Shown piece by piece: positions 7,860 to 17,339 of a stretch of 64,000 bases of DNA. The DNA lies in the NCBI RefSeq assembly GCF_048060095.1, contig NZ_JBLUOA010000002.1, positions 62,001 to 126,000 on the forward strand. Direction: 5' to 3'. Below the pieces are notes generated by a model. That model ran no database searches. It was given only the letters and a program-made list of their open reading frames with translations, and had not been told where the DNA came from. How positions within the stretch are numbered: position 1 is the stretch's first letter; every line of letters begins with the position of its first letter. The position numbers and the translations under genes were made by a program. This stretch comes from JBLUOA01 sp048060095 (GTDB lineage Bacteria; Pseudomonadota; Alphaproteobacteria; Rhodobacterales; Rhodobacteraceae).

Positions 7860-8947
7860 CCGTCCTGCAATACCGCCAGATGCGCGCTGTCCCAGCCGAT
7901 CCAGACTTCGTCGCTCGGCAAAGCGCCGGCAACGGCCGGGTCGACATAGGCTTTCAGCGTCGCATCGCCCGCATCGGCCACCCGCACATCGACGGCGGTG
8001 CGGCTGCCTTTGAACAGGCGGTTTTCCACGCGCCCCTTCATCGCATTGCCTTGCTTGGGCTTTTCGTCATGCAGCGCGATCTTTTCAAGCCGTAGCGCGG
8101 CGGTCACATTACTGCCCTCGCTCGGCGTGTGATCGCGCGCGGTGCCGGTCACCGACACGCCGCGCCAATCAAACGTGATTTCCCTGTCCTTGCAGCTGCG
8201 CACCGTGCCTTCCAGCAGGTTGGTTTCGCCCACAAACTCCGCCACAAACCGGCTGCGAGGGCGCAGATATAGGTCTTCGGGCGTGCCGTCCTGCTCCACC
8301 CGGCCTTCGTTCATCACGACGACGCGGTCAGACATCGTCAGCGCCTCATCCTGATCGTGGGTCACGAAAAAGAAGGTCTTGCCGGTGCGTCGTTGGATGT
8401 CTTTCAACTCGACCTGCACCTGCGCCCGCAGCTTCGCGTCGAGCGCGCCAAGCGGTTCGTCGAGCAACAAAAGCTCCGGGTCCGGGGCAAGCGCACGGGC
8501 AAGGGCCACCCGCTGCCGCTGTCCGCCCGATAGCTGGTCGGGAAGCCGGTCGCCGAAGGTCGCAAGCTCAAGAAAAGACAGAAGCTCATCAATCCGCGCC
8601 TTGATTGCGGATTTACTTAGCCCTTTCAACTCCAGCCCGAAGGCAATGTTCTGGGCGACGGTCATGTGCGGAAACAGCGCATAATCCTGAAACACCATGT
8701 TCACGTTGCGCTTGTTCGGTGGCAGATCGGTCACGTCGTTGCCACGCAACAGCACTCGCCCCTCGTTCGGCGTTTCAAACCCGCCGAGGATGCGCAGCGT
8801 CGTCGACTTGCCGCAGCCGGATGGGCCGAGGAAAGTCACGAACTCCCCCGACGCGATCTTCATGTCGAGCTCTCTCAGCGCGACCGTTTCCCCAAACCGC
8901 TTGGTGATCTTGTCCAGATGCACAACCGTGTTGTCGGCGTCAGTCAT
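7856..8947 (-). CDS. Spermidine/putrescine-type ABC transporter, ATP-binding protein
   Basis: This 363-residue PotA-class ATPase has an ABC domain (Walker A GPSGCGKSTT, signature LSGGQRQR, Walker B LLLLDEPLGALDAK, switch His in FVTHDQDEA) and a C-terminal TOBE domain (FVGETNLLEG onward). The class energises import of polyamines, but homologues serve opines and other amines. It is the last gene of the nine-gene leftward operon, and its ATG overlaps the permease stop by 4 bases. The 3' end meets the CMD gene in a shared CTAG. Confidence 0.93.
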   Translation of the reverse strand: MTDADNTVVHLDKITKRFGETVALRELDMKIASGEFVTFLGPSGCGKSTTLRILGGFETPNEGRVLLRGNDVTDLPPNKRNVNMVFQDYALFPHMTVAQNIAFGLELKGLSKSAIKARIDELLSFLELATFGDRLPDQLSGGQRQRVALARALAPDPELLLLDEPLGALDAKLRAQVQVELKDIQRRTGKTFFFVTHDQDEALTMSDRVVVMNEGRVEQDGTPEDLYLRPRSRFVAEFVGETNLLEGTVRSCKDREITFDWRGVSVTGTARDHTPSEGSNVTAALRLEKIALHDEKPKQGNAMKGRVENRLFKGSRTAVDVRVADAGDATLKAYVDPAVAGALPSDEVWIGWDSAHLAVLQDG

Positions 8948-9735
8948 GAGCGGGTTCCTTTATTCAACTTGCGCATCGAACGCTCTGCCCAAATGCCGAG
9001 CGCTGCGGTCATTATCAAAACGATCGTCGCGATCGCGTTTATCTCTGGCGACATACCCGACCGCAGCTTGGCGAAAATCAGCACCGGCAGCGTCGGCTTG
9101 TAACCGCCAAGGAAGAACGACCGCACGAAGTCATCAAAGCTAAGCAGCAGGCAAAAGATGCCAGCGCCGATCAGGGCTGGTTTGAGGTAAGGCAGCGTGA
9201 TCCTGAGGAACGTGATCATCTCGTCCGCGCCAAGATCGCGAGCGGCCTCTCCGTAGCTTTTCGGTAGCGTGCTCAGCCGCGCCATGACGACCAGTGCGAC
9301 GAACGGCACGTTGTGGACGGCGTGCGCCCAGATGATCGCGAACATCCCCGGATCGATGTCCAGAAGGCGTGCATAGATACGGAAGGAAATCGCCGAGATG
9401 ATACCCGGAATAACCGCTGGTAGGATTGTGAGCGCCAAGATGACGACGCGGCCAAAGAACTTGCGATCCGTCAGCAACACCGCGATCCATGACCCGACGG
9501 CCAGCGATATCACCATGCTCGTCACGCCAATGATGGCCGAGTAGCCAAAGACCGACATCACCTCATCATCCGCGAAAACGCTGGTATACCAATCCATCGT
9601 CCACGACTTGATCGGGAAGCCGATGAAGTTTGAATCCTTGAACCCCATCACCACCATCAGCGCCAGCGGCACGAACAGGTAGATAACGAACGCCCAATAA
9701 AAGACTGACATCAATATGCGCGTGTTGCGGGTCAT
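8944..9735 (-). CDS. Spermidine/putrescine-type ABC transporter, permease (PotC class)
   Basis: This is a permease of 263 residues with six predicted membrane helices, the first near residues 9-32 (VFYWAFVIYLFVPLALMVVMGF). The EAA loop is GEAARDLGADEMITFLRITLPYLKPAL, close to PotC. The reading DSNFIGFPIKSWTMDWYTSVF after helix 1 is typical of the class. It overlaps both neighbours by 4 bases, so the three transport genes downstream of the binding protein are translationally coupled. Confidence 0.93.
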   Translation of the reverse strand: MTRNTRILMSVFYWAFVIYLFVPLALMVVMGFKDSNFIGFPIKSWTMDWYTSVFADDEVMSVFGYSAIIGVTSMVISLAVGSWIAVLLTDRKFFGRVVILALTILPAVIPGIISAISFRIYARLLDIDPGMFAIIWAHAVHNVPFVALVVMARLSTLPKSYGEAARDLGADEMITFLRITLPYLKPALIGAGIFCLLLSFDDFVRSFFLGGYKPTLPVLIFAKLRSGMSPEINAIATIVLIMTAALGIWAERSMRKLNKGTRS

Positions 9736-10721
9736 TTGACGTTCCCCTTACGCAGCGATCCCATGAATTTATTGAAGACTCCGGTCAGGGCCAGAGCGGT
9801 TATCAGCATGATGCAGGAAAACGCGGCCCCCGTCGGCCATTCGTTCCCGGCGACATGGAAGAACCCGGCGATGGTTTCGGCGAACACTGTCGTGCTTGGC
9901 CCGCCAAGCAGCACCGGTGTCGCGTAGTAACCGGTTGAGATCAGGAACACGAGGGTGCAGCCCGATGTGACGCCCTCAAGCGACAGGGGCAACGTTACCT
10001 TCCAGAACCGCCGCCACGGCCCGGCGCCAAGGTCCGCTGCCGCCTCGTGGTAGTTTGGCGGGATTTTCTCCAACGCCGAATAAAGCGGCATCAGCATGTA
10101 AAGCGAGGTCAGATAGACGATCCCGAGGCTCAGCGAAAAGCCGGTATACATGAACGGAATCGGGCGGTCGATCAGACCCAGCGCCTTTAGAAGCAGGTTC
10201 AACGCGCCGTTGTTTCCCAGCAGGATCATGATCGCGTAGGTGCGCACGATTTCCCCGACCCAGAAGGGGATCAGAAGGATCAGCAGCATAATCATCTGGT
10301 TCTGCCGTTTGACGTGCTTCGCCAGAAAATAGGCTACTGGATAAATTAGGATCAGCGTCGCAAAGGTCAGAACCGAGGCGAACGCGAGGGTGCGCAGGAA
10401 GGGTGTGGTAAAGATGCTTTTGCTGAAAAACACCGCCCAGTTGTCCAGCGTCAGTTGCGGTTCCTGCCCGGCGGAGGGCGGGTAGGCATCCAGAAAGCTG
10501 ACCCAGAACATCTGCACAATCGGGCCAAGATGCGCGAATAAAACCCAGAAGATCGGGAACGAAACCAACAGCAGAAACTGGCGACGTTTGGATTTGAAGA
10601 TGAAATCCGAAATTCCCTGATACGCGCCCGAATAAGCGATACGGCCCCAAAAAGGGCGTTTGTCGGATGCGGCCCGCGCTCCGTCGCCCTTGACGATTGG
10701 CTTTGATTGGTCCGAGGCCAT
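9732..10721 (-). CDS. Spermidine/putrescine-type ABC transporter, permease (PotB class)
   Basis: The first permease subunit has a long cytoplasmic N-terminus (MASDQSKPIVKG...), a hydrophobic start (FLLLVSFPIFWVLFAHLGPIV) and the EAA loop HEAAADLGAGPWRRFWKVTLPLS. The frame is open to 10763, but the ATG at 10721 is chosen because AGGAG lies 10 bases upstream. It overlaps the PotC-class gene by 4 bases and follows the binding-protein gene after 115 bases. Together they form a standard two-permease importer. Confidence 0.92.
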   Translation of the reverse strand: MASDQSKPIVKGDGARAASDKRPFWGRIAYSGAYQGISDFIFKSKRRQFLLLVSFPIFWVLFAHLGPIVQMFWVSFLDAYPPSAGQEPQLTLDNWAVFFSKSIFTTPFLRTLAFASVLTFATLILIYPVAYFLAKHVKRQNQMIMLLILLIPFWVGEIVRTYAIMILLGNNGALNLLLKALGLIDRPIPFMYTGFSLSLGIVYLTSLYMLMPLYSALEKIPPNYHEAAADLGAGPWRRFWKVTLPLSLEGVTSGCTLVFLISTGYYATPVLLGGPSTTVFAETIAGFFHVAGNEWPTGAAFSCIMLITALALTGVFNKFMGSLRKGNVK

Positions 10722-10836
10722 GTGCGGCGTTCTCCTCCGTTCAGACGCGCCTACTTCGGGCATGGCGTCGTCTGCCGGTGCTTAGATGTTCTGTGGAAAG
10801 GGCCGCCCCCGATTGGCGGGCGGCCCTCAATCGCGA

Positions 10837-11943
10837 TCAGGCGGCTTTGACTTCCTCAACCGCCGGATCAACAAGATTGTATTTCATCTCATTCGCCTCG
10901 GCGCGGAAGAACTGAAGGTTCTCAAGCTCTGCCTCGGTGAAGGACGCCGCCTGCTTTTCAAGATCGGACAGGTGCTGATCTGCGCCCGCGAAGGTCGAGA
11001 TAAAGCCGGACGCCTGCGTCATCGCCGCCCCAACCTCAGAGCTGTTGAGAAGCGCATTGAGGAAGGTATAGGCATTGTCCACATTCGGCGCATTGTTCGC
11101 GACGTTCAGCGTGTAGACAAAGCCATACGACCCTTCCTGCGGGATTGTCATCGCAACCGGGAAGCCATCCATAATCAGCTTGGAAATCGGTCCGTTCCAA
11201 GCGTGTGCCAGCACAACATCCTGGTTGACCAGCATCTGCTGAATTTCAGCGCCGGAGTCGTAGTATTTCCGGACCAGTGGCTTCTTGTCGATCAGGAAAT
11301 CACGCGCCTCTGCCACGATCTCGGCGGCGCGGTCGGGGTCGCCCATATATTCGACCATGTTCCCGTCATACCCTTTATAAAGCATGATGATCGACATCAT
11401 ATCCTGAATAATATAGGCGGTTTGGCCGCTGAACTCATCCGAGAACAGGATGTCCCAGCTTTTCGCCTGTTCGGGCGTGACAACTTCGGTGTTGTAGGCA
11501 AGGACTTCCGCACCTGACAAGATCGGCGCACCCCATTTGTTGCCGTTGATCGTGGCCCAATCGCTTTCGGAGAATACTGGATTAATATTGCCCCAGTTCG
11601 ATAGGCGATCAGTGTCCATCGGCGCGATCAGTTCAGAGTCGATGAACTGCAGGAACCTATGTCCGGCGACGGTCACAATATCAACACTCGGCTCGGGCTG
11701 TTCAGCGGCCAGCAGGTTGAACTGCTTGCCCTGGTCATCAACAAGGCGGATGCGGACTTCGATGCCCGTTTCGCTTTCAAACTGCGCCTTGAATTCATCC
11801 GGCACGAAGTCGTTATAAGTCCAGATATTCACCACATTGGACTGCGCCGAAGCCGATCTGAGATAGGCAGGCGACGCCAAGACCGCCGATGCGGCAGCGG
11901 CGCTGCCAAGAAACCGACGACGACTGGTAATAAGCTTTTTCAT
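10837..11943 (-). CDS. Spermidine/putrescine-type ABC transporter, Tat-exported binding protein
   Basis: The product starts with a twin-arginine signal (TSRRRFLGSAAAASAVLAS, likely cleavage after SASA). It continues as a PotD-type solute-binding protein: VNIWTYNDFVPDEF, ESETGIEVRIRLVDD, DIVTVAGHRF. PotD proteins bind polyamines through acidic and aromatic residues, but the class also includes opine and amino-alcohol binders. Its position downstream of an opine-dehydrogenase-family gene makes an amine or opine-like ligand plausible. That ligand is an inference. Tat export suggests folding in the cytoplasm before secretion. Confidence 0.92.
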   Translation of the reverse strand: MKKLITSRRRFLGSAAAASAVLASPAYLRSASAQSNVVNIWTYNDFVPDEFKAQFESETGIEVRIRLVDDQGKQFNLLAAEQPEPSVDIVTVAGHRFLQFIDSELIAPMDTDRLSNWGNINPVFSESDWATINGNKWGAPILSGAEVLAYNTEVVTPEQAKSWDILFSDEFSGQTAYIIQDMMSIIMLYKGYDGNMVEYMGDPDRAAEIVAEARDFLIDKKPLVRKYYDSGAEIQQMLVNQDVVLAHAWNGPISKLIMDGFPVAMTIPQEGSYGFVYTLNVANNAPNVDNAYTFLNALLNSSEVGAAMTQASGFISTFAGADQHLSDLEKQAASFTEAELENLQFFRAEANEMKYNLVDPAVEEVKAA

Positions 11944-11992
11944 GTGTCTATTCCCTTGTTGGTTCGGATAAATGCGGGCAAGCCGCGCTCGC

Positions 11993-13132
11993 TCAGTTCA
12001 GTGCGTGCCGTTCGGCATCATTGGCCTGTGTGTCAGGCAATTCGGAAAATCCGTTGCGTGCCGCGTATTTCACCTGATCAAGCGTCATGCTGTTTAGGTT
12101 CAACGCGTTCAATAATGTGTTTTCGGCAAAGAAGTCCCTGCCGTACATGGCCGAAAAAATCTCAACCCCCGCGCGGTGCAGTTTGGCCGGTTTCTCGGCG
12201 AGATCGCCAAGCAAAACCGTCATCACAAGGCCGTATGGAACGTCCTCTGTCACATATCGGCTGTCCGCTGTCGCAGGCCCGGTCCCACCATTTCCCTGCG
12301 CGTGCATTTCCTGATTCATCTCGGATATGCTGGCAATCGGAACGTGAAAGGACAAGTGGAAATGTTCAAAGATCGTCCGAACGGACAAGCCAAGTGCCTT
12401 CGCAATCCCCAACCGTTCCTGATCAAGTTCTTCAAGCAACCGCCCCACTTTTGGGGTCACGTTCTGGCCTTGGCTCCAGGTTTCGCCACGCTCCATCCGG
12501 GTAATATTGCCAAGTGCGATGCCCATGTGGTTTTGGGGGTTCAGGTTGCTGAGCGTGATCGCCAAAAGGCCATCGCGCAGAACAAACCGATCACCAAACA
12601 GCGCTTGGCAAAGCGCCAAGCCATCGTCGGCGGCCTCCTCGGGAACCGTGCAGATATCGACCTTGCTGCGGATCGTGTTGACCTGCGCGTGGGTGTAATC
12701 CGGTTGCCGCCCCGTCGTCATCGTCGTGCCCCACGCCACGATGGGCACCGAAACGCCACGCTGCGCCAACAGGCCGTTCAGATAAAGCGCGCCCAGCGAC
12801 GCGTGAGAGCTTATGATGATCTTGTGCTGCGGCCCGATATGGGGTGCAAGCGCGTCCATCACAGCCTTATGCCCGTATCCCGGCAGTGCCAGCAGGATCA
12901 CGTCATTCTCCACCGCCAAGGTCGCGGCATCGGGCGCAATGCGCGGGCGATACTCCCCGGTCAGCGCGCCGGTTGCGGTCAACGCTGCGCCCGCCGCCAG
13001 CTTTTCGGTGCGGGCGCCAGATGGCGACCACAACATCGGGTCGTGGCCGTCTTCCTGCAACAGCGCCGCATTGCCGAACGCAATCGCGCCTGCACCTGCA
13101 ATTCCGACCCGCAAAGACTTGTTCGCGCTCAA
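11993..13132 (-). CDS. NAD(P)-dependent opine (octopine/nopaline) dehydrogenase family protein
   Basis: The 379-residue protein has an N-terminal Rossmann fold (RVGIAGAGAIAFGNAALLQEDGHD; about residues 8-31) and the C-terminal helical domain of octopine/nopaline dehydrogenases (LSNLNPQNHMGIALGNITRME, with the characteristic N-H pair). Family members reversibly join an amino acid and a keto acid by reductive amination; in catabolic settings they split such compounds. It starts with an ATGA overlap after the CMD gene and precedes the importer genes. The context favours breakdown of an imported secondary-amine compound. Confidence 0.85.
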   Translation of the reverse strand: MSANKSLRVGIAGAGAIAFGNAALLQEDGHDPMLWSPSGARTEKLAAGAALTATGALTGEYRPRIAPDAATLAVENDVILLALPGYGHKAVMDALAPHIGPQHKIIISSHASLGALYLNGLLAQRGVSVPIVAWGTTMTTGRQPDYTHAQVNTIRSKVDICTVPEEAADDGLALCQALFGDRFVLRDGLLAITLSNLNPQNHMGIALGNITRMERGETWSQGQNVTPKVGRLLEELDQERLGIAKALGLSVRTIFEHFHLSFHVPIASISEMNQEMHAQGNGGTGPATADSRYVTEDVPYGLVMTVLLGDLAEKPAKLHRAGVEIFSAMYGRDFFAENTLLNALNLNSMTLDQVKYAARNGFSELPDTQANDAERHALN

Positions 13133-13722
13133 GACGGCGCCTCCTTTTCCCGCTGAACAGGGTCGCCCAGCACGTGCATCAACCGGTTGGCCCAGCCGAA
13201 TAGCGCGGATGACAGGATCAGGTCGATAATCTCCTCATCGCTCAGCCCGGCGTCGCGTAGCATGTTCATATCCGCCTCTGTCGCGTCCGAGGGGCTTTTC
13301 GCCAAGCGCAGGGCAAAGTTGAAAATCGCCTGATTGCGTGGGTCGAGCCGGGCGAACTCTCCGGCTGCAAAGATCACATCCATCAACTCATCCGACTTCT
13401 CAAGCTGGATATGCCGGGACGCGTGGACCGCAGCGCAATAGACGCATTTGTTGATGATCGACGCGGCGACCGCGCCAACCTCACGCTCCGCCCGCGACAG
13501 CCCACCCCGATCATACATGATCGCGTTGAACAGGGGGGAGCGGACCTTGAGCGTTTCAACATCATGCGCCAATACCAGAACGTAATCGGACACCTTTGTA
13601 TTTGACGGTGTCACCTTCAGCGCATCGAGCTGGTCGCCGGTCGCCTCGTCCAACCTAACCGGCGTGACCCGTGGTCGCCATTCGGGGACAGTCTTGGTAA
13701 ATTTGTGAATGACCTTGCTCAT
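13129..13722 (-). CDS. CMD/AhpD-fold peroxidase-related protein with intact CxxC
   Basis: This 197-residue CMD-fold protein keeps the full redox motif C93-V-Y-C96-A-A-V-H100, and the flanking helices (LSRAEREVGAVAASIINKCVYC) are those of alkylhydroperoxidase-domain proteins. It overlaps the genes on both sides by 4 bases. Two adjacent CMD genes, one with and one without the cysteines, occur together in some rhizobial catabolic clusters. The exact role is not known, and peroxide or acyl-adduct chemistry is possible. Confidence 0.88.
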   Translation of the reverse strand: MSKVIHKFTKTVPEWRPRVTPVRLDEATGDQLDALKVTPSNTKVSDYVLVLAHDVETLKVRSPLFNAIMYDRGGLSRAEREVGAVAASIINKCVYCAAVHASRHIQLEKSDELMDVIFAAGEFARLDPRNQAIFNFALRLAKSPSDATEADMNMLRDAGLSDEEIIDLILSSALFGWANRLMHVLGDPVQREKEAPS

Positions 13723-14204
13723 GCGGTTTTTTCCATCAGCGACAGCCCCGCCACAACCCGATACTGAAACGCTAGGAACGCCAGCAATTCACACAACCGG
13801 ACGATGTCCGCGTCGCGAACGCCCGCTGTTTTCAGTTCGGCAATGTCGTCGGCCGCTGCATCACGCGGAGCCGTCGTGACTTTATCTGAAAAATTAAGAA
13901 TGGCCTGCAACCTATTGTCATTGCTTTTGTATTCCGGATCGCAAATCGCACCCTCCGCGGCGACCATCGCGCCGTAGTGATGCGCCAGCGCAGCATGCTG
14001 GTTCAAGCGGCTTGCCCGCGTGGCGAGCGCGGCACGCAGATCATGGCTGATCCCGCCGGGGTCGTTGGGTTTCAGCGATGCCTGTTCTGCTGCATCAATC
14101 AGATCAACAACGTTCTTCCGCAATCCCAAGGCCGCATGGGTCGGCTTCTTAGGATCAAGCGCTGCGGCCTTGATGATGGTGTGCTGCTCCGCCGGCGCCG
14201 TCAT
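13719..14204 (-). CDS. CMD-domain protein lacking the redox cysteines
   Basis: The 161-residue product has a CMD-like helical core (ISHDLRAALATRASRLNQHAALAHHYGAM; then RLQAILNFSDKVTTAPRDAAADDIAELKTAGVRDADIVRLCELLAFLAFQYRV, similar in pattern to peroxidase-related proteins). It has no C-x2-C motif. It may be a structural or heteromeric partner of the intact CMD protein encoded next to it. Both ends overlap neighbours by 4 bases, so stoichiometric expression is likely. Confidence 0.75.
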   Translation of the reverse strand: MTAPAEQHTIIKAAALDPKKPTHAALGLRKNVVDLIDAAEQASLKPNDPGGISHDLRAALATRASRLNQHAALAHHYGAMVAAEGAICDPEYKSNDNRLQAILNFSDKVTTAPRDAAADDIAELKTAGVRDADIVRLCELLAFLAFQYRVVAGLSLMEKTA

Positions 14205-15700
14205 TCGACGCCCTCCACATCAGTCGCAGTGCGGGCCGCGGCGTTCGGCATGTCGCTCGGCGCCCACTCATCCCCCAGCAGTTCTGGCGTGTCGTAGTCG
14301 AGCATATTTTGCCAGTGCTGTTCGATATCCTCACCGTAAAGCGTTGCGGCGATTGATGACGCGAGCCACCCGGCCCCTTCCGTGATCCCCGGAATATCGC
14401 CGCTGACCTTGCCCATGCTCGCCGCCGCGCCGTAGTTGAAGCAATAGACGTTCGACAGCCAATCGGCATCAACCCCATCACGCGCCCGGAACGAAAAATC
14501 CGGGTTGAGGTAAGGAAAATTCGCAAGGTCAGAATGTTGTTCGTCGGCAGGCGGCACGTAGACATCGCGCCAAAGCTCGATCTTGTCCGCGTTCTCTCCG
14601 AATTCCGTGCGCGCCATCGGGTCGGTGGTGAACCCGGTACCGAGGATCAGAAAATCCGCATCGATCGCGGTGCCGTCGGCGCACGTCACATGGACGACCC
14701 CACCGTTATCCTTAACGTCTTCAACCGCTTTGCCGAAATGGAAATACGCGTTCTTGTGTCGACTGACCCGCTGGGTCGATCCGCGCGGCGGCGGAGTTTG
14801 GGTCACGAAGGAATACCGCATCATCCGCCAGCGCCATTCGTCGGGCAGACGAGAGTATCCGCTTGTGAAGCCAAAGGATCCGATGCCCATCATCTTGTTG
14901 ATCGTCGGCATTTCCTTGCGGCGGATCAGGTGGCGAACCTCGCTCGCCCCCGCCTCAAGCGCCTCGGCCGAGTTGTCAATCGCGGATGCTCCGACGCCGA
15001 CAACCACGACCCGCTTGCCCTTGAGCGTCGAAAAATCAATCTCATCCGCCGAATGCGCCCAAAAGTCGCCCGGCACACCGTCCATGAACGCGGGGATATT
15101 CGGCTCTCCGGTCCCATCGCGCCCCGTTGCCATTACCAGCTTGCGCGTCAGGACCGATGCGGCGGGCGCGTTCGCCCCGCTCAGGTGAAGTCGCAGCAGA
15201 TCGCCCTCCGGTTCGATCCGGTCGACGGACACTTCGTTCTGGACAGGCAATTCCAGAACATCACGATACCATTGCAGATAGTGCATCCACATCGGGCGCG
15301 GAATCTTATCAAGCGCCTGCCAAGCCGCTTCGCCATACTGCGCCCGATACCACGCGCGAAACGTCAGCGAGGCGTAGCCAAACGCCGGTCCGGTCAACTG
15401 CTTGGGGGAGCGCAGCGTTTCCATCCGCGCATAGGTCAGCCACGGGCCTTCCAACCCTTCAGGGCTGCGGTCGAAATGCGCAATGTTTCGCATCCCGCCC
15501 GAAATCAGCGCGTGATGCGCGACCAGCCCGCACATGCCGCCACCGATGATGATGACATCCAAAACATCCTGCCCAGCCACGGTCGTCGGCGGCACCCAGT
15601 TGGGTGCAGGAACGCAAAGGTCTACGCGATCCTGCCGCACGCGCTCTTCAAGCGCCCTGAGGCCTGCGAGGTTTGGCATATCGTGTCGTGCTTCGTTCAT
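14201..15700 (-). CDS. Flavin-containing monooxygenase family protein
   Basis: This 499-residue flavoprotein has an FAD-binding Rossmann motif G53-x-G55-x-x-G58 (DVIIIGGGMCGLVAHHAL), and a second dinucleotide site G235-x-G237-x-x-A240 for NADPH (VVVVGVGASAIDNSAEAL). The ATGRDGTGEP stretch near 191 matches the ATG motif of N-hydroxylating and Baeyer-Villiger flavin monooxygenases. It probably oxygenates a nitrogen or carbonyl of the operon's substrate. It lies 60 bases after the PLP-enzyme gene and overlaps the next gene by 4 bases. Confidence 0.85.
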   Translation of the reverse strand: MNEARHDMPNLAGLRALEERVRQDRVDLCVPAPNWVPPTTVAGQDVLDVIIIGGGMCGLVAHHALISGGMRNIAHFDRSPEGLEGPWLTYARMETLRSPKQLTGPAFGYASLTFRAWYRAQYGEAAWQALDKIPRPMWMHYLQWYRDVLELPVQNEVSVDRIEPEGDLLRLHLSGANAPAASVLTRKLVMATGRDGTGEPNIPAFMDGVPGDFWAHSADEIDFSTLKGKRVVVVGVGASAIDNSAEALEAGASEVRHLIRRKEMPTINKMMGIGSFGFTSGYSRLPDEWRWRMMRYSFVTQTPPPRGSTQRVSRHKNAYFHFGKAVEDVKDNGGVVHVTCADGTAIDADFLILGTGFTTDPMARTEFGENADKIELWRDVYVPPADEQHSDLANFPYLNPDFSFRARDGVDADWLSNVYCFNYGAAASMGKVSGDIPGITEGAGWLASSIAATLYGEDIEQHWQNMLDYDTPELLGDEWAPSDMPNAAARTATDVEGVE

Positions 15701-15760
15701 CTGTCGCTGTCGTCCTCAACGGGTTGGAGCGCTCGTTGGATGGATGGTGAGTGAGGCGAC

Positions 15761-17218
15761 CTACGCCGCACCCTGATCCCCGACCAAAACTGGTCGGAAC
15801 CGCGCGGTTGTCGGATCTCCGAGATACCCATCCTCGTATTTATCACACGAAGACGCCAGCTCATCCACCGCATTCACGATGAAATCAGCCTTGCCGTCGG
15901 AAAGAAGATAGCTGAAATTCAGCCGGACCCAACCGGGCTTGCACATCTCTTCGCCCCGGCTCAGGCGGGCGACGATATCGTCCGATTGCGCCTGATCGAT
16001 GCCCAGCAAGGAATGCGCGTAAGACCCCGCGCAAGCGCACCCGCCGCGGGCCTGTATGCCGTAGCGGTCGCTTAACATCCGGGTAAAAAGCTGGTGATGA
16101 AACAGGCCGCCATCCGCACGCCGCACCCGGAACGCAAAGATCGGCAGGGTTTCGTCTGCCTCCAGATTGCCGAGCAATTCGATCCGTGGATTGCGACGCC
16201 AAACTGCAAGAGCTTTCTGTCGCAGTGCTTTGTTTTTGTTCGAAATGTAAGACTGGCCCATCGCCTCTTTGACCAACATCACCAGCGCCGCGCGAATGTC
16301 GCCGACAACGTTGGGCGTACCGGCTTCCTCCCGCGCGATGACGTTGGTGCTGTAATGATGCGACCATGGCGATACGAAGGATACGGTCCCGCCGCCGGAT
16401 GTCGTGGGTGTATCCCGACGCACGATCGTATCGCGCAGGATAAGAACACCCGACGCCCCCGGCCCGCCCGGAAACTTGTGCGATGAATAGACGATGGCGT
16501 CTTTCTCCGCCGCGGCCTGCCCCATGTCGAACGGCATGTAGGGCGCGCCGCCCGCGTAGTCCCAGACCGAGATCGCCCCATGGCGCTTCAGTATCGTCGT
16601 GATCTGCTCCACCGGGGCGCAGATGCCGGTGACGTTTGACGCGGCGGAAAAACTGCCGACGATCAGGTCGGCATCGCGTCCCTCAATCAACGCCTGCTCA
16701 AGCAGCTGCGGATCGGGGCCGCCTGCGTTTGCCTCGGGGATTTCGATGACCTCTGCCCCGCATTCCCGCCACGGCAGCAGGTTTGAATGATGCTCGTAAG
16801 GGCCGAGGAATACTTTGACGGTATCACCCTGCGCGACACGATTCCGTATCGCCAACAGGTCGATGACCCGGTTGATACCCGCCGTTGCGCCGGCACCGCT
16901 GAAGACGACCGAACAATCCGGCCCTGCCCCGGCCATGCGCGCAATCTCTGCCCGCGCCTCAGCTCGAAGGCGGGTGCAAAACGCGCCGCAATACGACGCT
17001 TCGGTATGGCTGTTGGCGTAGTAGGGCAGCACCGATTGCATGATGAAGTTTTCAACCGGGAACAGCGCCCGACCGGAGGCGACATAATCCGCATAGATCA
17101 GCGGCTTCGGCCCAAACGGGCCGTCAATCTCGACCCCGTCGCCAATCACTTGTGTGCTTAGATACTCTGCCAGATTTGGTCGTTTCAGCGTGTGCGCGAA
17201 GTTCTGAAGGGGCGTCAT
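15761..17218 (-). CDS. Class-V aminotransferase-fold PLP enzyme (cysteine-desulfurase-like)
   Basis: This 485-residue fold-type I PLP enzyme begins the leftward operon. The PLP lysine is in YSSHKFPGGPGASG, and the cofactor-binding aspartate is in ISVWDYAGGAPY. A cysteine-rich loop, RGGCACAGSYAHSLLG, sits where cysteine desulfurases have the catalytic Cys. The frame is open to a TTG at 17293, but the ATG at 17218 is preceded at 5 bases by GGAAGG. Likely roles are transamination, C-N lysis or desulfuration of the operon's substrate, and the reaction is not settled by the sequence. No Fe-S assembly genes are nearby, which argues against a SufS role. Confidence 0.82.
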   Translation of the reverse strand: MTPLQNFAHTLKRPNLAEYLSTQVIGDGVEIDGPFGPKPLIYADYVASGRALFPVENFIMQSVLPYYANSHTEASYCGAFCTRLRAEARAEIARMAGAGPDCSVVFSGAGATAGINRVIDLLAIRNRVAQGDTVKVFLGPYEHHSNLLPWRECGAEVIEIPEANAGGPDPQLLEQALIEGRDADLIVGSFSAASNVTGICAPVEQITTILKRHGAISVWDYAGGAPYMPFDMGQAAAEKDAIVYSSHKFPGGPGASGVLILRDTIVRRDTPTTSGGGTVSFVSPWSHHYSTNVIAREEAGTPNVVGDIRAALVMLVKEAMGQSYISNKNKALRQKALAVWRRNPRIELLGNLEADETLPIFAFRVRRADGGLFHHQLFTRMLSDRYGIQARGGCACAGSYAHSLLGIDQAQSDDIVARLSRGEEMCKPGWVRLNFSYLLSDGKADFIVNAVDELASSCDKYEDGYLGDPTTARFRPVLVGDQGAA

Positions 17219-17339
17219 TTTCGCCTTCCGATGGGGTGACTCTTGATATTCCAACCCCATCATTGACCCAAAACACGATCCATATTTTCGCAATTTTTGG
17301 CGTTGTAGATCAAAAATAATATCATATGATCGACATATG
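17219..17339. promoter_or_regulatory. Divergent promoter region with CATATG repeats near the Lrp start
   Basis: Between the PLP-enzyme gene and the Lrp gene lies an AT-rich stretch (17281-17339). It contains the palindrome ATCATATGAT (17321-17330) and a second CATATG at 17334-17339 that overlaps the lrp ATG. The two CATATG units are one helical turn apart. Lrp/AsnC proteins often bind such symmetric sites and repress themselves, so this is a probable operator for the regulator and the operon. Confidence 0.5.
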
